Source of the DNA: an uncultured Clostridium sp.
Lineage (GTDB): Bacteria > Bacillota > Clostridia > Clostridiales > Clostridiaceae
Assembly (NCBI RefSeq): GCF_934754915.1
Contig: NZ_CAKVKB010000066.1
Coordinates: 1-19,375, forward strand
Length of the DNA stretch: 19,375 nt
Reading direction: 5' to 3'
Shown in pieces: positions 7,653-15,765 of this stretch. Position 1 is the first letter of the stretch. Every line of letters begins with the position of its first letter. The position numbers and the translations under genes were made by a program. The notes below the pieces were generated by a model, which saw only the letters and a program-made list of their open reading frames with translations, was not told the origin of the DNA and searched no databases.

Positions 7653-10364
7653 TTAAACTTCTCTTCCACAGCAGTTTTTATACTTCTTTCCACTTCCACA
7701 TGGACACAAGTCATTTCTTCCAGGTTTTTCTTCATTTTTAATAGGCATTTGTGATGGATGAGTCCATTTTTCACCTTGATTTGCATCATCCTTCTCTCCT
7801 GATGGTCCTACACCAGCATCTTTAAAGAATGCTGCTGGTCCTCCTTTACCTGCTTCTATTGATGTAATGTTTTGTTGACCTGGTCTTATATTAGATCTTC
7901 TCATTGTCTGCAATCTTCTTGGGCCTGCATTTGGTCCTTGTGGTTGTGATGAAACAGCTCCTGGGCCTTCTTCATGAATAGCAGCTGTTTCTTGAGCAAC
8001 TCTAGCTCTCTCTGGTGCTTTTTCAATTTTAACATGGAATAATAGCCTTACAGTTTGTTCTTTGATTTCATTAATCATATTATCAAACATTTCACTACCT
8101 TCCATTGAATATGCTTCAACTGGATCAATCTGTTTAAATGCTTGTAATCCTATACCCTGTTTTAAATGATCCATATTATCAATATGATTCATCCATTTAG
8201 TATCAACAGCTTTTAAAAGAACAACTCTTTCAATTTCTCTTAATCTTTCTGGAGTAAATTCTTCTTCTTTCTTCTCATAAAAATCTGTTGCTGTCTTATA
8301 TAAACTATCAACAATTTCATCATTTGACATGTTTTCAAGACTTGGAAGATTAACACTGTTTGGTGGAATACATATGTCTTGTAAATAAACCATTAGATGT
8401 AAAAATTCTTCTCTATAATTATCACTTTCTCCTGTAATATGAGTATTTACAGCTTTTTCTAATATTTCTCTTACCATTGATAAGATTTCATCTTTTACAT
8501 CTTCACCCTCAAGAACTTCTGCTCTCTGTTTATATATTACTTCTCTTTGAATATTCATTACATTATCATATCCTAATAATGTCTTTCTTATATCAAAGTT
8601 ATTACCTTCAACTTTCTTTTGTGCATTTTCAATTGCTTTAGAAACCATTTTACTTTCAATAGCTTCATCTTCTTTAAGTCCTAGCTTTTCAACTACTCCT
8701 TGAATCTTCTCTGAACCAAAAATTCTCATCAAATCATCTTCCAATGATATGAAGAATGTAGATTCACCTGGATCTCCCTGTCTACCTGAACGTCCTCTTA
8801 ACTGATTATCTATTCTTCTTGATTCATGTCTTTCAGTACCAATTATTTTTAAACCACCTAATTCAAGTACTCCTTCTCCAAGTTTAATATCTGTACCTCT
8901 ACCAGCCATATTTGTAGCTATAGTTACCATACCCTTTTCTCCAGCATGGCTGATTATTTCAGCTTCTTTTTCATGGAACTTAGCATTTAAAACCTGATGA
9001 GGAATTCCTTTTTTCTTTAGTAAACTTGAAACAAGTTCTGATTTTTCAATACTTACTGTACCAACCAATACCGGCTGACCTTTTTCATGAGCTTTAGCAA
9101 CTTCTGCTGCAACAGCTTCGAATTTACCTTTTTCAGTACTGAATACTAAATCTGGGTTATCTATTCTTGCTATTGGTCTATGTGTTGGTATAACAATAAC
9201 ATCTAAGCCATAAATTTCTCTAAATTCACCTTCTTCAGTTAATGCTGTACCAGTCATACCTGATAACTTTTTATACATTCTAAAATAATTTTGGAATGTA
9301 ATAGTAGCTAAAGTTTTAGATTCTCTTGCAATCTTAACACCTTCTTTAGCTTCTATTGCTTGATGAAGACCATCAGAATATCTTCTTCCTTCCATAAGTC
9401 TTCCTGTAAATTCATCAACTATTATTACTTCTCCATCTTTAACCATATAATCTTTATCTTTCTTCATGGCAAAGTTAGCTTTTAAAGCTTGAGTAACATA
9501 ATGCTGCAATTCTAAGTTTTCAGCATCTGCATAATTTTCTACCTTAAATGTAGCTTCTGCTTTTTTAATACCTTCATCAGTTAAAAGAATAGCATTAGCT
9601 TTTTCATCCTTTGTAAAATCCTTCTCTGCAACAAGCTTTTTAGCAAAATAATCTGCTACTTTATAGAATTCAGTAGATTTATCTCCCTGACCAGATATTA
9701 TAAGCGGAGTTCTTGCTTCATCAATAAGAATTGAATCAACTTCATCTACGATTGCAAAATTTAATGGTCTTTGAACTCTTTCTTCTTTATAAACAACCAT
9801 ATTATCTCTTAAGTAATCAAATCCGAATTCATTGTTTGTTCCATAAGTTATGTCACATGCATAAGCTTCTCTTCTTTGATCATTATTTAAATCATGAATA
9901 ATAACACCTGTTGTTAATCCTAAGAAGCCATATAATTCTCCCATCTGCTCAGCATCTCTCTTAGCAAGATAGTCATTAACTGTTACTATATGAACACCAT
10001 TTTCACTTAATCCATTTAAATATGCCGGTAATGTAGCAACTAAAGTTTTACCTTCACCAGTTTTCATTTCTGATATTCTTCCTTGATGTAAAACCATACC
10101 ACCCATCAACTGTTCATCATAATGTTTCATTCCTAAAACTCTTGAAGAAGCTTCTCTTACAACTGCAAATGCTTCAGGTAAAATATCATCTAATGTTTCT
10201 CCATTTTTTAATCTTTCTCTAAATTCTTCTGTTTTAGCCTTTAGTTCTTCATCAGAAAGCTTTTGCATATCTTCATCTAAAGAATTTATTTTTTCAATTG
10301 TAGGCTTAAGTCTTTTAACTTCTCTTTCACTATATGTCCCAAATAAGGCATTTAATAATCCCAT
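7653..10364 (-). CDS. secA: Preprotein translocase ATPase SecA
   Basis: SecA is the motor that drives unfolded preproteins through the SecYEG channel. The 903-aa protein shows DEAD-type motor motifs: Walker A MKTGEGKTLVA (GEGKT 103-107), Walker B DEVDSILIDEARTP (207-220), motif V MAGRGTDIKLG and motif VI QLRGRSGRQGDPG. The C-terminal zinc-binding tail has CPCGSGKKYKNCC (about 886-898), which contacts SecB-like partners or membranes in other species. It is longer than the 841-aa B. subtilis protein; much of the excess is a Gly/Pro/Gln-rich linker around residues 790-875. The ATG start is supported by AAAGGATG about 6 nt upstream. It has its own promoter (10430-10459) and terminator. Confidence 0.98.
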   Translation of the reverse strand: MGLLNALFGTYSEREVKRLKPTIEKINSLDEDMQKLSDEELKAKTEEFRERLKNGETLDDILPEAFAVVREASSRVLGMKHYDEQLMGGMVLHQGRISEMKTGEGKTLVATLPAYLNGLSENGVHIVTVNDYLAKRDAEQMGELYGFLGLTTGVIIHDLNNDQRREAYACDITYGTNNEFGFDYLRDNMVVYKEERVQRPLNFAIVDEVDSILIDEARTPLIISGQGDKSTEFYKVADYFAKKLVAEKDFTKDEKANAILLTDEGIKKAEATFKVENYADAENLELQHYVTQALKANFAMKKDKDYMVKDGEVIIVDEFTGRLMEGRRYSDGLHQAIEAKEGVKIARESKTLATITFQNYFRMYKKLSGMTGTALTEEGEFREIYGLDVIVIPTHRPIARIDNPDLVFSTEKGKFEAVAAEVAKAHEKGQPVLVGTVSIEKSELVSSLLKKKGIPHQVLNAKFHEKEAEIISHAGEKGMVTIATNMAGRGTDIKLGEGVLELGGLKIIGTERHESRRIDNQLRGRSGRQGDPGESTFFISLEDDLMRIFGSEKIQGVVEKLGLKEDEAIESKMVSKAIENAQKKVEGNNFDIRKTLLGYDNVMNIQREVIYKQRAEVLEGEDVKDEILSMVREILEKAVNTHITGESDNYREEFLHLMVYLQDICIPPNSVNLPSLENMSNDEIVDSLYKTATDFYEKKEEEFTPERLREIERVVLLKAVDTKWMNHIDNMDHLKQGIGLQAFKQIDPVEAYSMEGSEMFDNMINEIKEQTVRLLFHVKIEKAPERARVAQETAAIHEEGPGAVSSQPQGPNAGPRRLQTMRRSNIRPGQQNITSIEAGKGGPAAFFKDAGVGPSGEKDDANQGEKWTHPSQMPIKNEEKPGRNDLCPCGSGKKYKNCCGREV

Positions 10365-10695
10365 AATTTCATCCTTTCAATTTACATATATTTTCATTGA
10401 AATTTCTTTTTATTATCAAACATTCTTAAATTATACCATTTTCACTGTGTAACTTTCAATAAAACTAAGTATTTTTCTCATAACACAAATAGTAATGTAA
10501 TTTCATATATGTAAAATTTATTACTTACTTTATTTAGTATATATATTAATTATGTCTATACTGTGACAAATTTAATTATTTTTTCTTATTTATTTTATAA
10601 TTTCTAATATTATCATTATTTCTAACTATTATATACCTTAATAATGTACATAATAAATTTATTAAATCCACCATATACATTACAACGAAATAAAA
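10365..10695. other. Long AT-rich intergenic region upstream of secA
   Basis: About 330 bp with no gene on either strand. It holds the secA promoter near its left end. A weaker second candidate lies farther out: TTGTCA (minus, 10564-10569) with a TATATA-like -10 18 bp downstream. I see no riboswitch-like conserved core, repeat array or strong hairpin in the rest. Confidence 0.6.
10430..10459 (-). promoter_or_regulatory. Sigma-A promoter of secA
   Basis: TTGAAA (10454-10459), an 18-bp spacer and TATAAT (10430-10435) preceded by TGG make an extended -10 promoter on the minus strand. Transcription would start near 10423, about 60 bp before the secA ATG. Confidence 0.65.
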
Positions 10696-10727
10696 AACTG
10701 ATGGTACTATTTTTAATACCATCAGTT
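10696..10727 (-). terminator. Terminator of hpf
   Basis: An 11-bp perfect stem (AACTGATGGTA, 10696-10706, with TACCATCAGTT, 10717-10727) is followed on the minus strand by TTTTATTT. It lies 23 bp after the hpf stop. It makes hpf monocistronic and separates it from secA. Confidence 0.88.
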
Positions 10728-10749
10728 AAATTTAATTCAATATATTAAT

Positions 10750-11277
10750 CTATACTAATTCAGGTTCTAATAACCCATAATTTCCATCTTTTCTTTTATA
10801 AACAACATTTACTTTGCTGCTTTCTGCATCCTGATATACAAAGAAATTATGTCCTAATAAATCCATTTGAAGAATTGCTTCTTCTGAATTCATAGGCTTA
10901 ACCCCAAATTTCTTTACTTTTACTAAACTACCTTCTTCTTCCTGTCCAGCAGCACTTTCTTCAATTGCTGCAAACCTAACTGATCCATTATGCTTTCTAG
11001 ATAGTTTAGTTTTTTGTTTTCTAATTTGTCTTTCTAATTTATCTTCAACCAAATCAATAGACTTGTACATATCATCAGTTGACTCTTCACATCTTAGTAT
11101 TACTCCATTAAAAGGAATAGTCACTTCTATTTTTTGTATATTCTTTTGAACACTAAGTGTAGCTTTCGCATCAACTTCTACATCAAAATACTTTTCCAAT
11201 TTACTTATCTTCTTTTGAACGATATCCTTTAAAGCTTGTGTTAGTTCAATATTTTTTGCTATAACTGTCACTTTCAT
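10750..11277 (-). CDS. hpf: Long-form ribosome hibernation-promoting factor
   Basis: This 175-aa protein is the long HPF (also called RaiA or YvyD) that dimerises 70S ribosomes into inactive 100S particles in starvation or stationary phase. Residues 1 to about 95 form the S30AE ribosome-binding domain (MKVTVIAKNIELTQALKDIVQKK, then KLERQIRKQKTKLSRK). After a linker, residues about 115-175 form the C-terminal dimerisation domain (VKVKKFGVKPMNSEEAILQMDLLGHNFFVYQDAE, VVYKRKDGNYGLLEP). The length and two domains separate it from the short enterobacterial HPF/YfiA. The ATG is preceded by GAGGGG about 9 nt upstream. It has its own promoter and terminator, and lies immediately downstream of the raiA RNA, the usual arrangement for that RNA. 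Confidence 0.96.
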   Translation of the reverse strand: MKVTVIAKNIELTQALKDIVQKKISKLEKYFDVEVDAKATLSVQKNIQKIEVTIPFNGVILRCEESTDDMYKSIDLVEDKLERQIRKQKTKLSRKHNGSVRFAAIEESAAGQEEEGSLVKVKKFGVKPMNSEEAILQMDLLGHNFFVYQDAESSKVNVVYKRKDGNYGLLEPELV

Positions 11278-11344
11278 TATTGCCAGCCCCTCTCTACGCG
11301 AAAAAGTTATTTAATATTAAGTTTTGGTTTTTTATGTTAAGTTT

Positions 11345-11374
11345 ATTTTAACACTTTTTGACTTGTTAAACAAG
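11345..11374 (-). promoter_or_regulatory. Probable hpf promoter with palindrome over the -35 region
   Basis: On the minus strand TTGTTT (11368-11373), a 17-bp spacer and TAAAAT (11345-11350) form a plausible sigma-A promoter about 68 bp before the hpf ATG. CTTGTT A AACAAG (11362-11374) is a perfect 13-bp palindrome covering the -35 hexamer, a typical operator position. No clear sigma-H or sigma-B promoter is seen. The leader to the gene is about 60 nt. Confidence 0.5.
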
Positions 11375-11408
11375 ATAATTTTCTGTAAATTCTGAATATT
11401 TAATGTAT

Positions 11409-11624
11409 AAAAAAAGTAAAGCTAGTTGACCTGGTTTTTGCCCCCACACTCGCCTGCTGGAGCTTTTGCTACTAAAAATTAATTCCTCACTACTAACCCT
11501 CTCAGCTATTAACTGGCAGGACTTACTTCTATACCGCACCATGCTCCTTAGACATTTTGTCTAAATTACGTGGATCGTTTTGCCTGCGACTAGCATCGAC
11601 TTTCAACCACAAACCTAGCTTTAC
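11409..11624 (-). ncRNA. raiA RNA: raiA RNA (structured non-coding RNA)
   Basis: An island of about 215 nt that is markedly less AT-rich than its flanks lies between comFC and hpf. The ends close by a perfect 9-bp helix, TAAAGCTAG (11623-11615) with CTAGCTTTA (11425-11417), followed by CTTTTTTT, so P1 doubles as the intrinsic terminator. A nearby GGTT/AACC pairing extends it. An internal 7-bp hairpin TTAGACA-AAA-TGTCTAA lies at 11548-11564. GCAGG and CCTGC segments offer further long-range pairing. Location, size and structure match the raiA RNA class, found by comparative genomics upstream of raiA/hpf genes in Firmicutes and Actinobacteria; it is thought to act as an independent RNA rather than a cis-regulator, and has been tied to sporulation and aggregation in C. 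acetobutylicum. Recognition is from context and fold; no covariance search was run. Confidence 0.85.
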
Positions 11625-11630
11625 ATTAAT

Positions 11631-11658
11631 ATTATATCTGACTTTTTGCTAAGGTCAA
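11631..11658 (-). promoter_or_regulatory. Promoter of the raiA RNA embedded in the comFC 3' end
   Basis: TTGACC (11653-11658), a 16-bp spacer and TATAAT (11631-11636) form a near-consensus sigma-A promoter on the minus strand. Transcription would start at about 11624, exactly where the closing helix of the RNA begins. The -35 encodes Leu-Thr of ComFC, and the -10 contains the comFC TAA stop codon (11634-11632). Confidence 0.8.
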
Positions 11659-12291
11659 CAGTTTTATTTCAGAAGCACCATATTTTTTTAAAATTTTCCA
11701 TGCTTCATCCATAGTTGCTCCACTTGTTGTAACATCATCTATAACTATTAACTTTTTTATACTTATATTATCTTTAATTTTAAATACACCTTTTACATTA
11801 TCATATCTTTCATTATACTTGAGTCTTTTTTGTTCTTTGTTTTCTTTATTTTTAATTAGTACTTCTTTATACTCAATGTTTAAATTCATGCTTATTCTTT
11901 TGCAAAGATACTTGCATTGATTAAAGCCTCGCTTCTTTTTAGCCTTCTTTGACATAGGAATATATGTTATTACAAAATCATCATATATAAAATTGTTTTC
12001 AATGTATTCTGATAAAAAATCTGCAAGAATATCACCTGCAGTAAAATCGTTGTGATATTTAAATTTTAAAATTAACTCTTTTAGTATACCTCCATAATAT
12101 CCATAACTATTAATTTTATGTCCCGTATTATAGTCAATCTTATTAATACTATTTTTGCACCTTAAACACAATCCATTGCAATAATCCTCTCCACATATTA
12201 TGCAATAACTTTCTCTTGGATATATTACTTCAAGAATCCCTTCGAAAATGAAATTAAATATTTTTATAAATGTCTCAAACTCTTTTCCCAT
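11632..12291 (-). CDS. comFC: ComFC phosphoribosyltransferase-like competence protein
   Basis: This 219-aa ComF/GntX-family protein is needed for DNA uptake in transformable bacteria, where it works with ComFA. The N-terminus carries a cysteine cluster for zinc (YCIICGEDYCNGLCLRC, residues 29-45). The C-terminal part is a type I phosphoribosyltransferase fold with the PRPP-binding loop LIVIDDVTTSGATMDE (181-196) and the family motif KKRGFNQCKYL. The gene overlaps the 3' end of the ComFA-like gene by 28 bp and has no good ribosome binding site, so translation is probably coupled. It is the last gene of a recD2/comFA-like/comFC operon. With no hairpin right after it, the transcript probably runs through to the raiA RNA terminator. 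Whether this organism is transformable is unknown. Confidence 0.92.
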   Translation of the reverse strand: MGKEFETFIKIFNFIFEGILEVIYPRESYCIICGEDYCNGLCLRCKNSINKIDYNTGHKINSYGYYGGILKELILKFKYHNDFTAGDILADFLSEYIENNFIYDDFVITYIPMSKKAKKKRGFNQCKYLCKRISMNLNIEYKEVLIKNKENKEQKRLKYNERYDNVKGVFKIKDNISIKKLIVIDDVTTSGATMDEAWKILKKYGASEIKLLTLAKSQI

Positions 12292-13277
12292 ACCATTTTA
12301 TTAAACTGCCTTGCTGCATCTTTCGCTTTATCCATTTCATCTGATACAGTGTTTGATACTAAAAGAACTTCTGGAAGATTATATTTCATATTCCTCATAG
12401 CTCCACAAATATATAAAATCTTTTTATAATTAAAAACTATATTATCTGAAAAAATTATAACAGTATCATCAATATAACAGTTTTCTAATAACTCCTCACT
12501 TTGATTGGTTATTATAAATATTGACTTATCTTTATATTTTAATACACGTTCAACTTTCTTTACTTCATTTTTCTCAATAACTTTCATTATTTTCACACCA
12601 GCAAGTTTAAGCTTATGTTCAAAATAGTCATATATTTCTCTAACAGCCTCTTCATTAGGAACAAGTACAGCAACCTTATGATTGCTTTCTTTAAACCACT
12701 TTAAATAATCATATAGTGAATATGGAATATCTTTTTTTAAATCTATTCTTGTAGTCATAATTCTAGGCTCTACAAAAGGCTGTTCATAATTATATGCAGA
12801 AAAATAAACTTTCTCCCCTATTATTGGAAGCTTTTCTATTGAATAAATTATTATTCTTCTTCCTAAATTCTCATATTTTTTAATAAGCCTAAATAGACTT
12901 TCATTTTCTATTTCAGAAAATGAAGTTATATCATCAACAATAACAAGATCATATTGTTTTTCTATATTTTCTAAGTTCTTATAATATATAAATGTCAAGT
13001 CTGAATCCGAATCATACTTGGAATAGGAATATGTTATATTAGAATTAAATTCTCTTATTGAATTTATCAGTTCCCTATTTTCTCTTTCTTTTCCCCAGAC
13101 ATATAATATTTTTTCATTTTTCTGTGCTAATTTATTTATAATATCTGAAAATATACATGCTGTATTAAAAGGCACCGTAATTATAGTCAAAAATTTCATA
13201 TGTTTCTTATACCAGTAATCTATTTTATTTACTGCATATTTTAAGTCTTCATTTTTTACTTTACCTATTCCTCTCAT
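12264..13277 (-). CDS. ComFA-like helicase-related protein, lacking Walker A
   Basis: The 337-aa protein occupies the comFA slot before comFC and resembles a shortened, degenerate ComFA. ComFA is a superfamily 2 ATPase thought to pull transforming DNA into the cell; the B. subtilis protein has 463 aa with an N-terminal zinc domain and a GxGKT loop. Here the zinc domain is missing, and the position of the P-loop reads IITVPFNTACIF (32-43), with no Gly-Lys-Thr. A Walker B-like LVIVDDITSF (111-120) survives without the Glu of DEAD. The C-terminal half keeps the helicase fold pattern (KVAVLVPNEEAVREIYDYF, IFIITNQSEELLENCYI) and the ComFA-like ending LPEVLLVSNTVSDEMDKAKDAARQFN. AAAGGGG 7 nt upstream supports the ATG. 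Expected to be catalytically dead or altered; the frame is intact, so it is not a decaying pseudogene. Family call by context and weak similarity. Confidence 0.7.
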   Translation of the reverse strand: MRGIGKVKNEDLKYAVNKIDYWYKKHMKFLTIITVPFNTACIFSDIINKLAQKNEKILYVWGKERENRELINSIREFNSNITYSYSKYDSDSDLTFIYYKNLENIEKQYDLVIVDDITSFSEIENESLFRLIKKYENLGRRIIIYSIEKLPIIGEKVYFSAYNYEQPFVEPRIMTTRIDLKKDIPYSLYDYLKWFKESNHKVAVLVPNEEAVREIYDYFEHKLKLAGVKIMKVIEKNEVKKVERVLKYKDKSIFIITNQSEELLENCYIDDTVIIFSDNIVFNYKKILYICGAMRNMKYNLPEVLLVSNTVSDEMDKAKDAARQFNKMVWEKSLRHL

Positions 13278-13295
13278 GTATTTTCCCCTTTCTTG

Positions 13296-15590
13296 TTATC
13301 TATTCTCTTTCTCAAATTCTTCCAGACCTTTTTGAAATTCCTCATCTAGTTCATATTCAAACCCACCTTCGATTTCATCTTTTGATATTATATCTTTTAT
13401 CCTATATTTTAATGCAGAGTGTCTTTCCATGCTATTTGTGTTATTTATCATATACATTAATGCCTTCTGAAATCCAACAACGACAACAAGTTGTTTTGCC
13501 CTTGTAATTCCTGTATATAAAAGATTTCTATTCATTAAAAATGGTGATCCCATAAATATTGGTATTATAACGACCTTAAATTCACTCCCTTGACTTTTAT
13601 GTATTGTACATGCATATGCTAGATCTAATTCATCTAAAAAGTTAAAATCATATAACACCTTTCTCTCATCATCAAAAATTATTGTCATAACTTTCTTTTC
13701 ATCATCAATGCTTTGTATAAAACCCAAATCTCCATTAAATACTCCAATCCCTTCATTTTCTCCAACGCCAGATACTCTGAACCATTTTAGATTATAATTA
13801 TTTTTAGTCTGCATGACTTTATCGCCTTCCCTAAAAACAATGTCTCTTGATGTTTTTTCTTTTTTATCTTTTCTCGGTGGATTAAACATTTCCTGCAGGC
13901 TGTTATTTAAATTTATAACTCCAAGCGTTCCTTTTCTCATAGGTGTTAGAATCTGCATATCTCTCAACTTATCCCACGATTTATTAAAATTAGGAAGTCT
14001 TCTATTGATAAGATCTTTTATAGTTTCAACTATTTTATCTTGATTTTCTCCATTGATAAAGAAAAAATCTTTATCCTTCTGATTCAATACTGGCATTTTT
14101 CCTTCATTAATCCTATGGGCATTCACTACAATGAGACTCTCATTTCCCTGTCTGAATATTTCTTTTAATCTTACAACCTTAATGTATTCACTTTCTATCA
14201 AATCTCTTAAGACATTACCAGCTCCTACTGATGGAAGTTGATCAACATCTCCCACTATTATAAGTCTTGTTCCTAATTTAACTGCCTTTAAAAGGCTCTG
14301 CATAAGCATAATATCTATCATTGAAGCTTCATCTATAATTATTACGTCACAATCTAAAGGTGAAGATTCTCCCTTTTCAAAAACAGATTCATCATCATCT
14401 GAAACTCCCATTTCTAAAAGTCTGTGTATAGTTTTTGCTTCGCGTCCTGTAGATTCTGTCATTCTTTTAGCAGCTCTTCCTGTTGGTGCTCCTAATATAA
14501 CTTTCATTCCATTATTCTCATAAATATGTATTATTGCTTTTATTATAGTTGTCTTACCTGTTCCAGGTCCTCCTGTAATTATTTCTATACCATTATTAAA
14601 TGCACCTATAATAGCTTCTCTCTGAGAATCTGCAAACTTAATCTGCTGCTCTCTTTCAAACACATCAATTTCAAAGTTTATATCAGAATTTATAGTTGGA
14701 ATATCTTGAAGTCCCAAAGTTATAATCTTACTTGTAACACCTAGTTCACAATAATAGTATTGAAGTAAAAATCCACCTTCTTCATTATTTACATTTTCTA
14801 ATATTATCTTTTGAGCTGCTGCCATATCATAAATATTTTTTTCTATTAATTCTTTCGATACAAGTAAATTTTTTTCACATTCATCAACTATGTTTTTCTT
14901 AGGCATGTATGTGTTTCCTGCTGCACAATACTGATTCATTACATATTTTATTCCACTCTGTATTCTAAAATCCGAATCTTTTTCTATACCTATGCTCATA
15001 GCAATTCTATCTGCTGTTTTAAAACCTATTCCTGATATTTCTTCACATAATATATAAGGATTATTTGTAACAATTTGTTTAGCATTTGGTCCAAATTTTT
15101 TATAAATCTTTATGCATTGATTATTTGTAACTCCATGTTTGTGAAAGTACAAAATTATATCCTTTAACCCTTGCTGTTCAATATATGATTCATAAATAAT
15201 CTGAAATTTCTTTTCTCCTATTCCTTCTATCTCCATTAATCTTTCAATATGATTTTCCATTATATCAAGAGTTTCTTCTCCAAATTTTGCAATTATTTTT
15301 TTAGCTGTTACAGGTCCTATACCATGAATAATTCCTGCACTCAAGTACTTTTCTATTCCATCCAGAGAATCCGGCATTATTTCTTCATACTCCTGAATAT
15401 TAAATTGATTTCCGAATTGCTTATGTGTAGTCCAATAACCACTTATCTTTACATTCTGTCCTTCTTTTATAAACGGAATAGTTCCAACAGCACTTATAAT
15501 TTTATTATCACATCTTATCTTACATACAACATATCCTGTATCTTCACTTCTAAAAACAATATTTTCAACAAAACCGTTAAGGATTTCCAT
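13296..15590 (-). CDS. recD2: RecD2 (YrrC-type) ATP-dependent 5'-3' DNA helicase
   Basis: This 764-aa superfamily 1B helicase belongs to the RecD2 group, which works without RecBC and acts in replication-fork and recombination repair. An N-terminal OB-like domain is followed by tandem helix-hairpin-helix motifs (IIHGIGPVTAKKIIAKFG about 87-104, IEGIGEKKFQ, ISGIGFKTADRIA about 185-197). The helicase core has motif I ITGGPGTGKTT (338-348), motif II VIIIDEASMID (DE at 420-421), motif III GDVDQLPSVGAG and motifs V/VI CTIHKSQGSE and YTGITRAK. All catalytic positions are present and length is typical. The ATG follows GGAGAG about 6 nt upstream. It leads an operon with the ComFA-like gene (18-bp gap) and comFC. 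Confidence 0.96.
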   Translation of the reverse strand: MEILNGFVENIVFRSEDTGYVVCKIRCDNKIISAVGTIPFIKEGQNVKISGYWTTHKQFGNQFNIQEYEEIMPDSLDGIEKYLSAGIIHGIGPVTAKKIIAKFGEETLDIMENHIERLMEIEGIGEKKFQIIYESYIEQQGLKDIILYFHKHGVTNNQCIKIYKKFGPNAKQIVTNNPYILCEEISGIGFKTADRIAMSIGIEKDSDFRIQSGIKYVMNQYCAAGNTYMPKKNIVDECEKNLLVSKELIEKNIYDMAAAQKIILENVNNEEGGFLLQYYYCELGVTSKIITLGLQDIPTINSDINFEIDVFEREQQIKFADSQREAIIGAFNNGIEIITGGPGTGKTTIIKAIIHIYENNGMKVILGAPTGRAAKRMTESTGREAKTIHRLLEMGVSDDDESVFEKGESSPLDCDVIIIDEASMIDIMLMQSLLKAVKLGTRLIIVGDVDQLPSVGAGNVLRDLIESEYIKVVRLKEIFRQGNESLIVVNAHRINEGKMPVLNQKDKDFFFINGENQDKIVETIKDLINRRLPNFNKSWDKLRDMQILTPMRKGTLGVINLNNSLQEMFNPPRKDKKEKTSRDIVFREGDKVMQTKNNYNLKWFRVSGVGENEGIGVFNGDLGFIQSIDDEKKVMTIIFDDERKVLYDFNFLDELDLAYACTIHKSQGSEFKVVIIPIFMGSPFLMNRNLLYTGITRAKQLVVVVGFQKALMYMINNTNSMERHSALKYRIKDIISKDEIEGGFEYELDEEFQKGLEEFEKENR

Positions 15591-15615
15591 AGAATCTCTC
15601 CATATCTTTTACTTG

Positions 15616-15637
15616 AATATTAATTACAATTAATATT
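15616..15637. promoter_or_regulatory. 22-bp palindrome in the recD2 leader
   Basis: AATATTAATT (15616-15625) and AATTAATATT (15628-15637) form a perfect 10-bp inverted repeat with a 2-bp centre, 26 bp before the recD2 start and downstream of the likely -10 box. The 2-nt centre is too tight for a good RNA loop, so a dimeric repressor operator is the better reading. It is pure AT apart from the centre, so chance is possible. Confidence 0.35.
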
Positions 15638-15673
15638 TGTAATCTTTCTTCTTGTAATTCATAAATTTATTTT

Positions 15674-15682
15674 ATTATATCA
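15674..15682 (-). promoter_or_regulatory. Extended -10 promoter of the recD2 operon
   Basis: TGATATAAT (minus) matches an extended -10 box about 84 bp before the recD2 ATG and just downstream of the metK terminator. No clear -35 hexamer is seen. Confidence 0.45.
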
Positions 15683-15688
15683 CAAACA

Positions 15689-15725
15689 AAAAGTGTTACT
15701 TTGAATAATTCAAAATAACACTTTT
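15689..15725 (-). terminator. Terminator of metK
   Basis: A 10-bp stem (AAAAGTGTTA, 15689-15698, with TAACACTTTT, 15716-15725), one C-A mismatch and a further 6 bp (TTTGAA/TTCAAA) close a TAA loop. On the minus strand the exit reads CTTTTTGTTTG. It lies 41 bp after the metK stop. Confidence 0.88.
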
Positions 15726-15765
15726 GTATCATAATCTTTGGAATCCAGTTAAAATTCAATATATA

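Noticed and set aside
11409..11624. Reading the comFC-hpf RNA as a 6S RNA or an hpf riboswitch
   Set aside because: Its fold is multi-branched with a 9-bp closing helix and terminator, not one long bulged hairpin as in 6S; its own terminator and the separate hpf promoter argue against a leader riboswitch.
13813..14744. Two plus-strand frames opposite recD2 (13813-14043 and 14526-14744)
   Set aside because: Both lie within the conserved helicase core and have no start signals; the second has a composition artefact rich in Cys, Tyr and Ser.
15249..15623. 124-codon plus-strand frame opposite the recD2 start
   Set aside because: It overlaps the recD2 leader and N-terminus, with no ribosome binding site and artefact-like composition.
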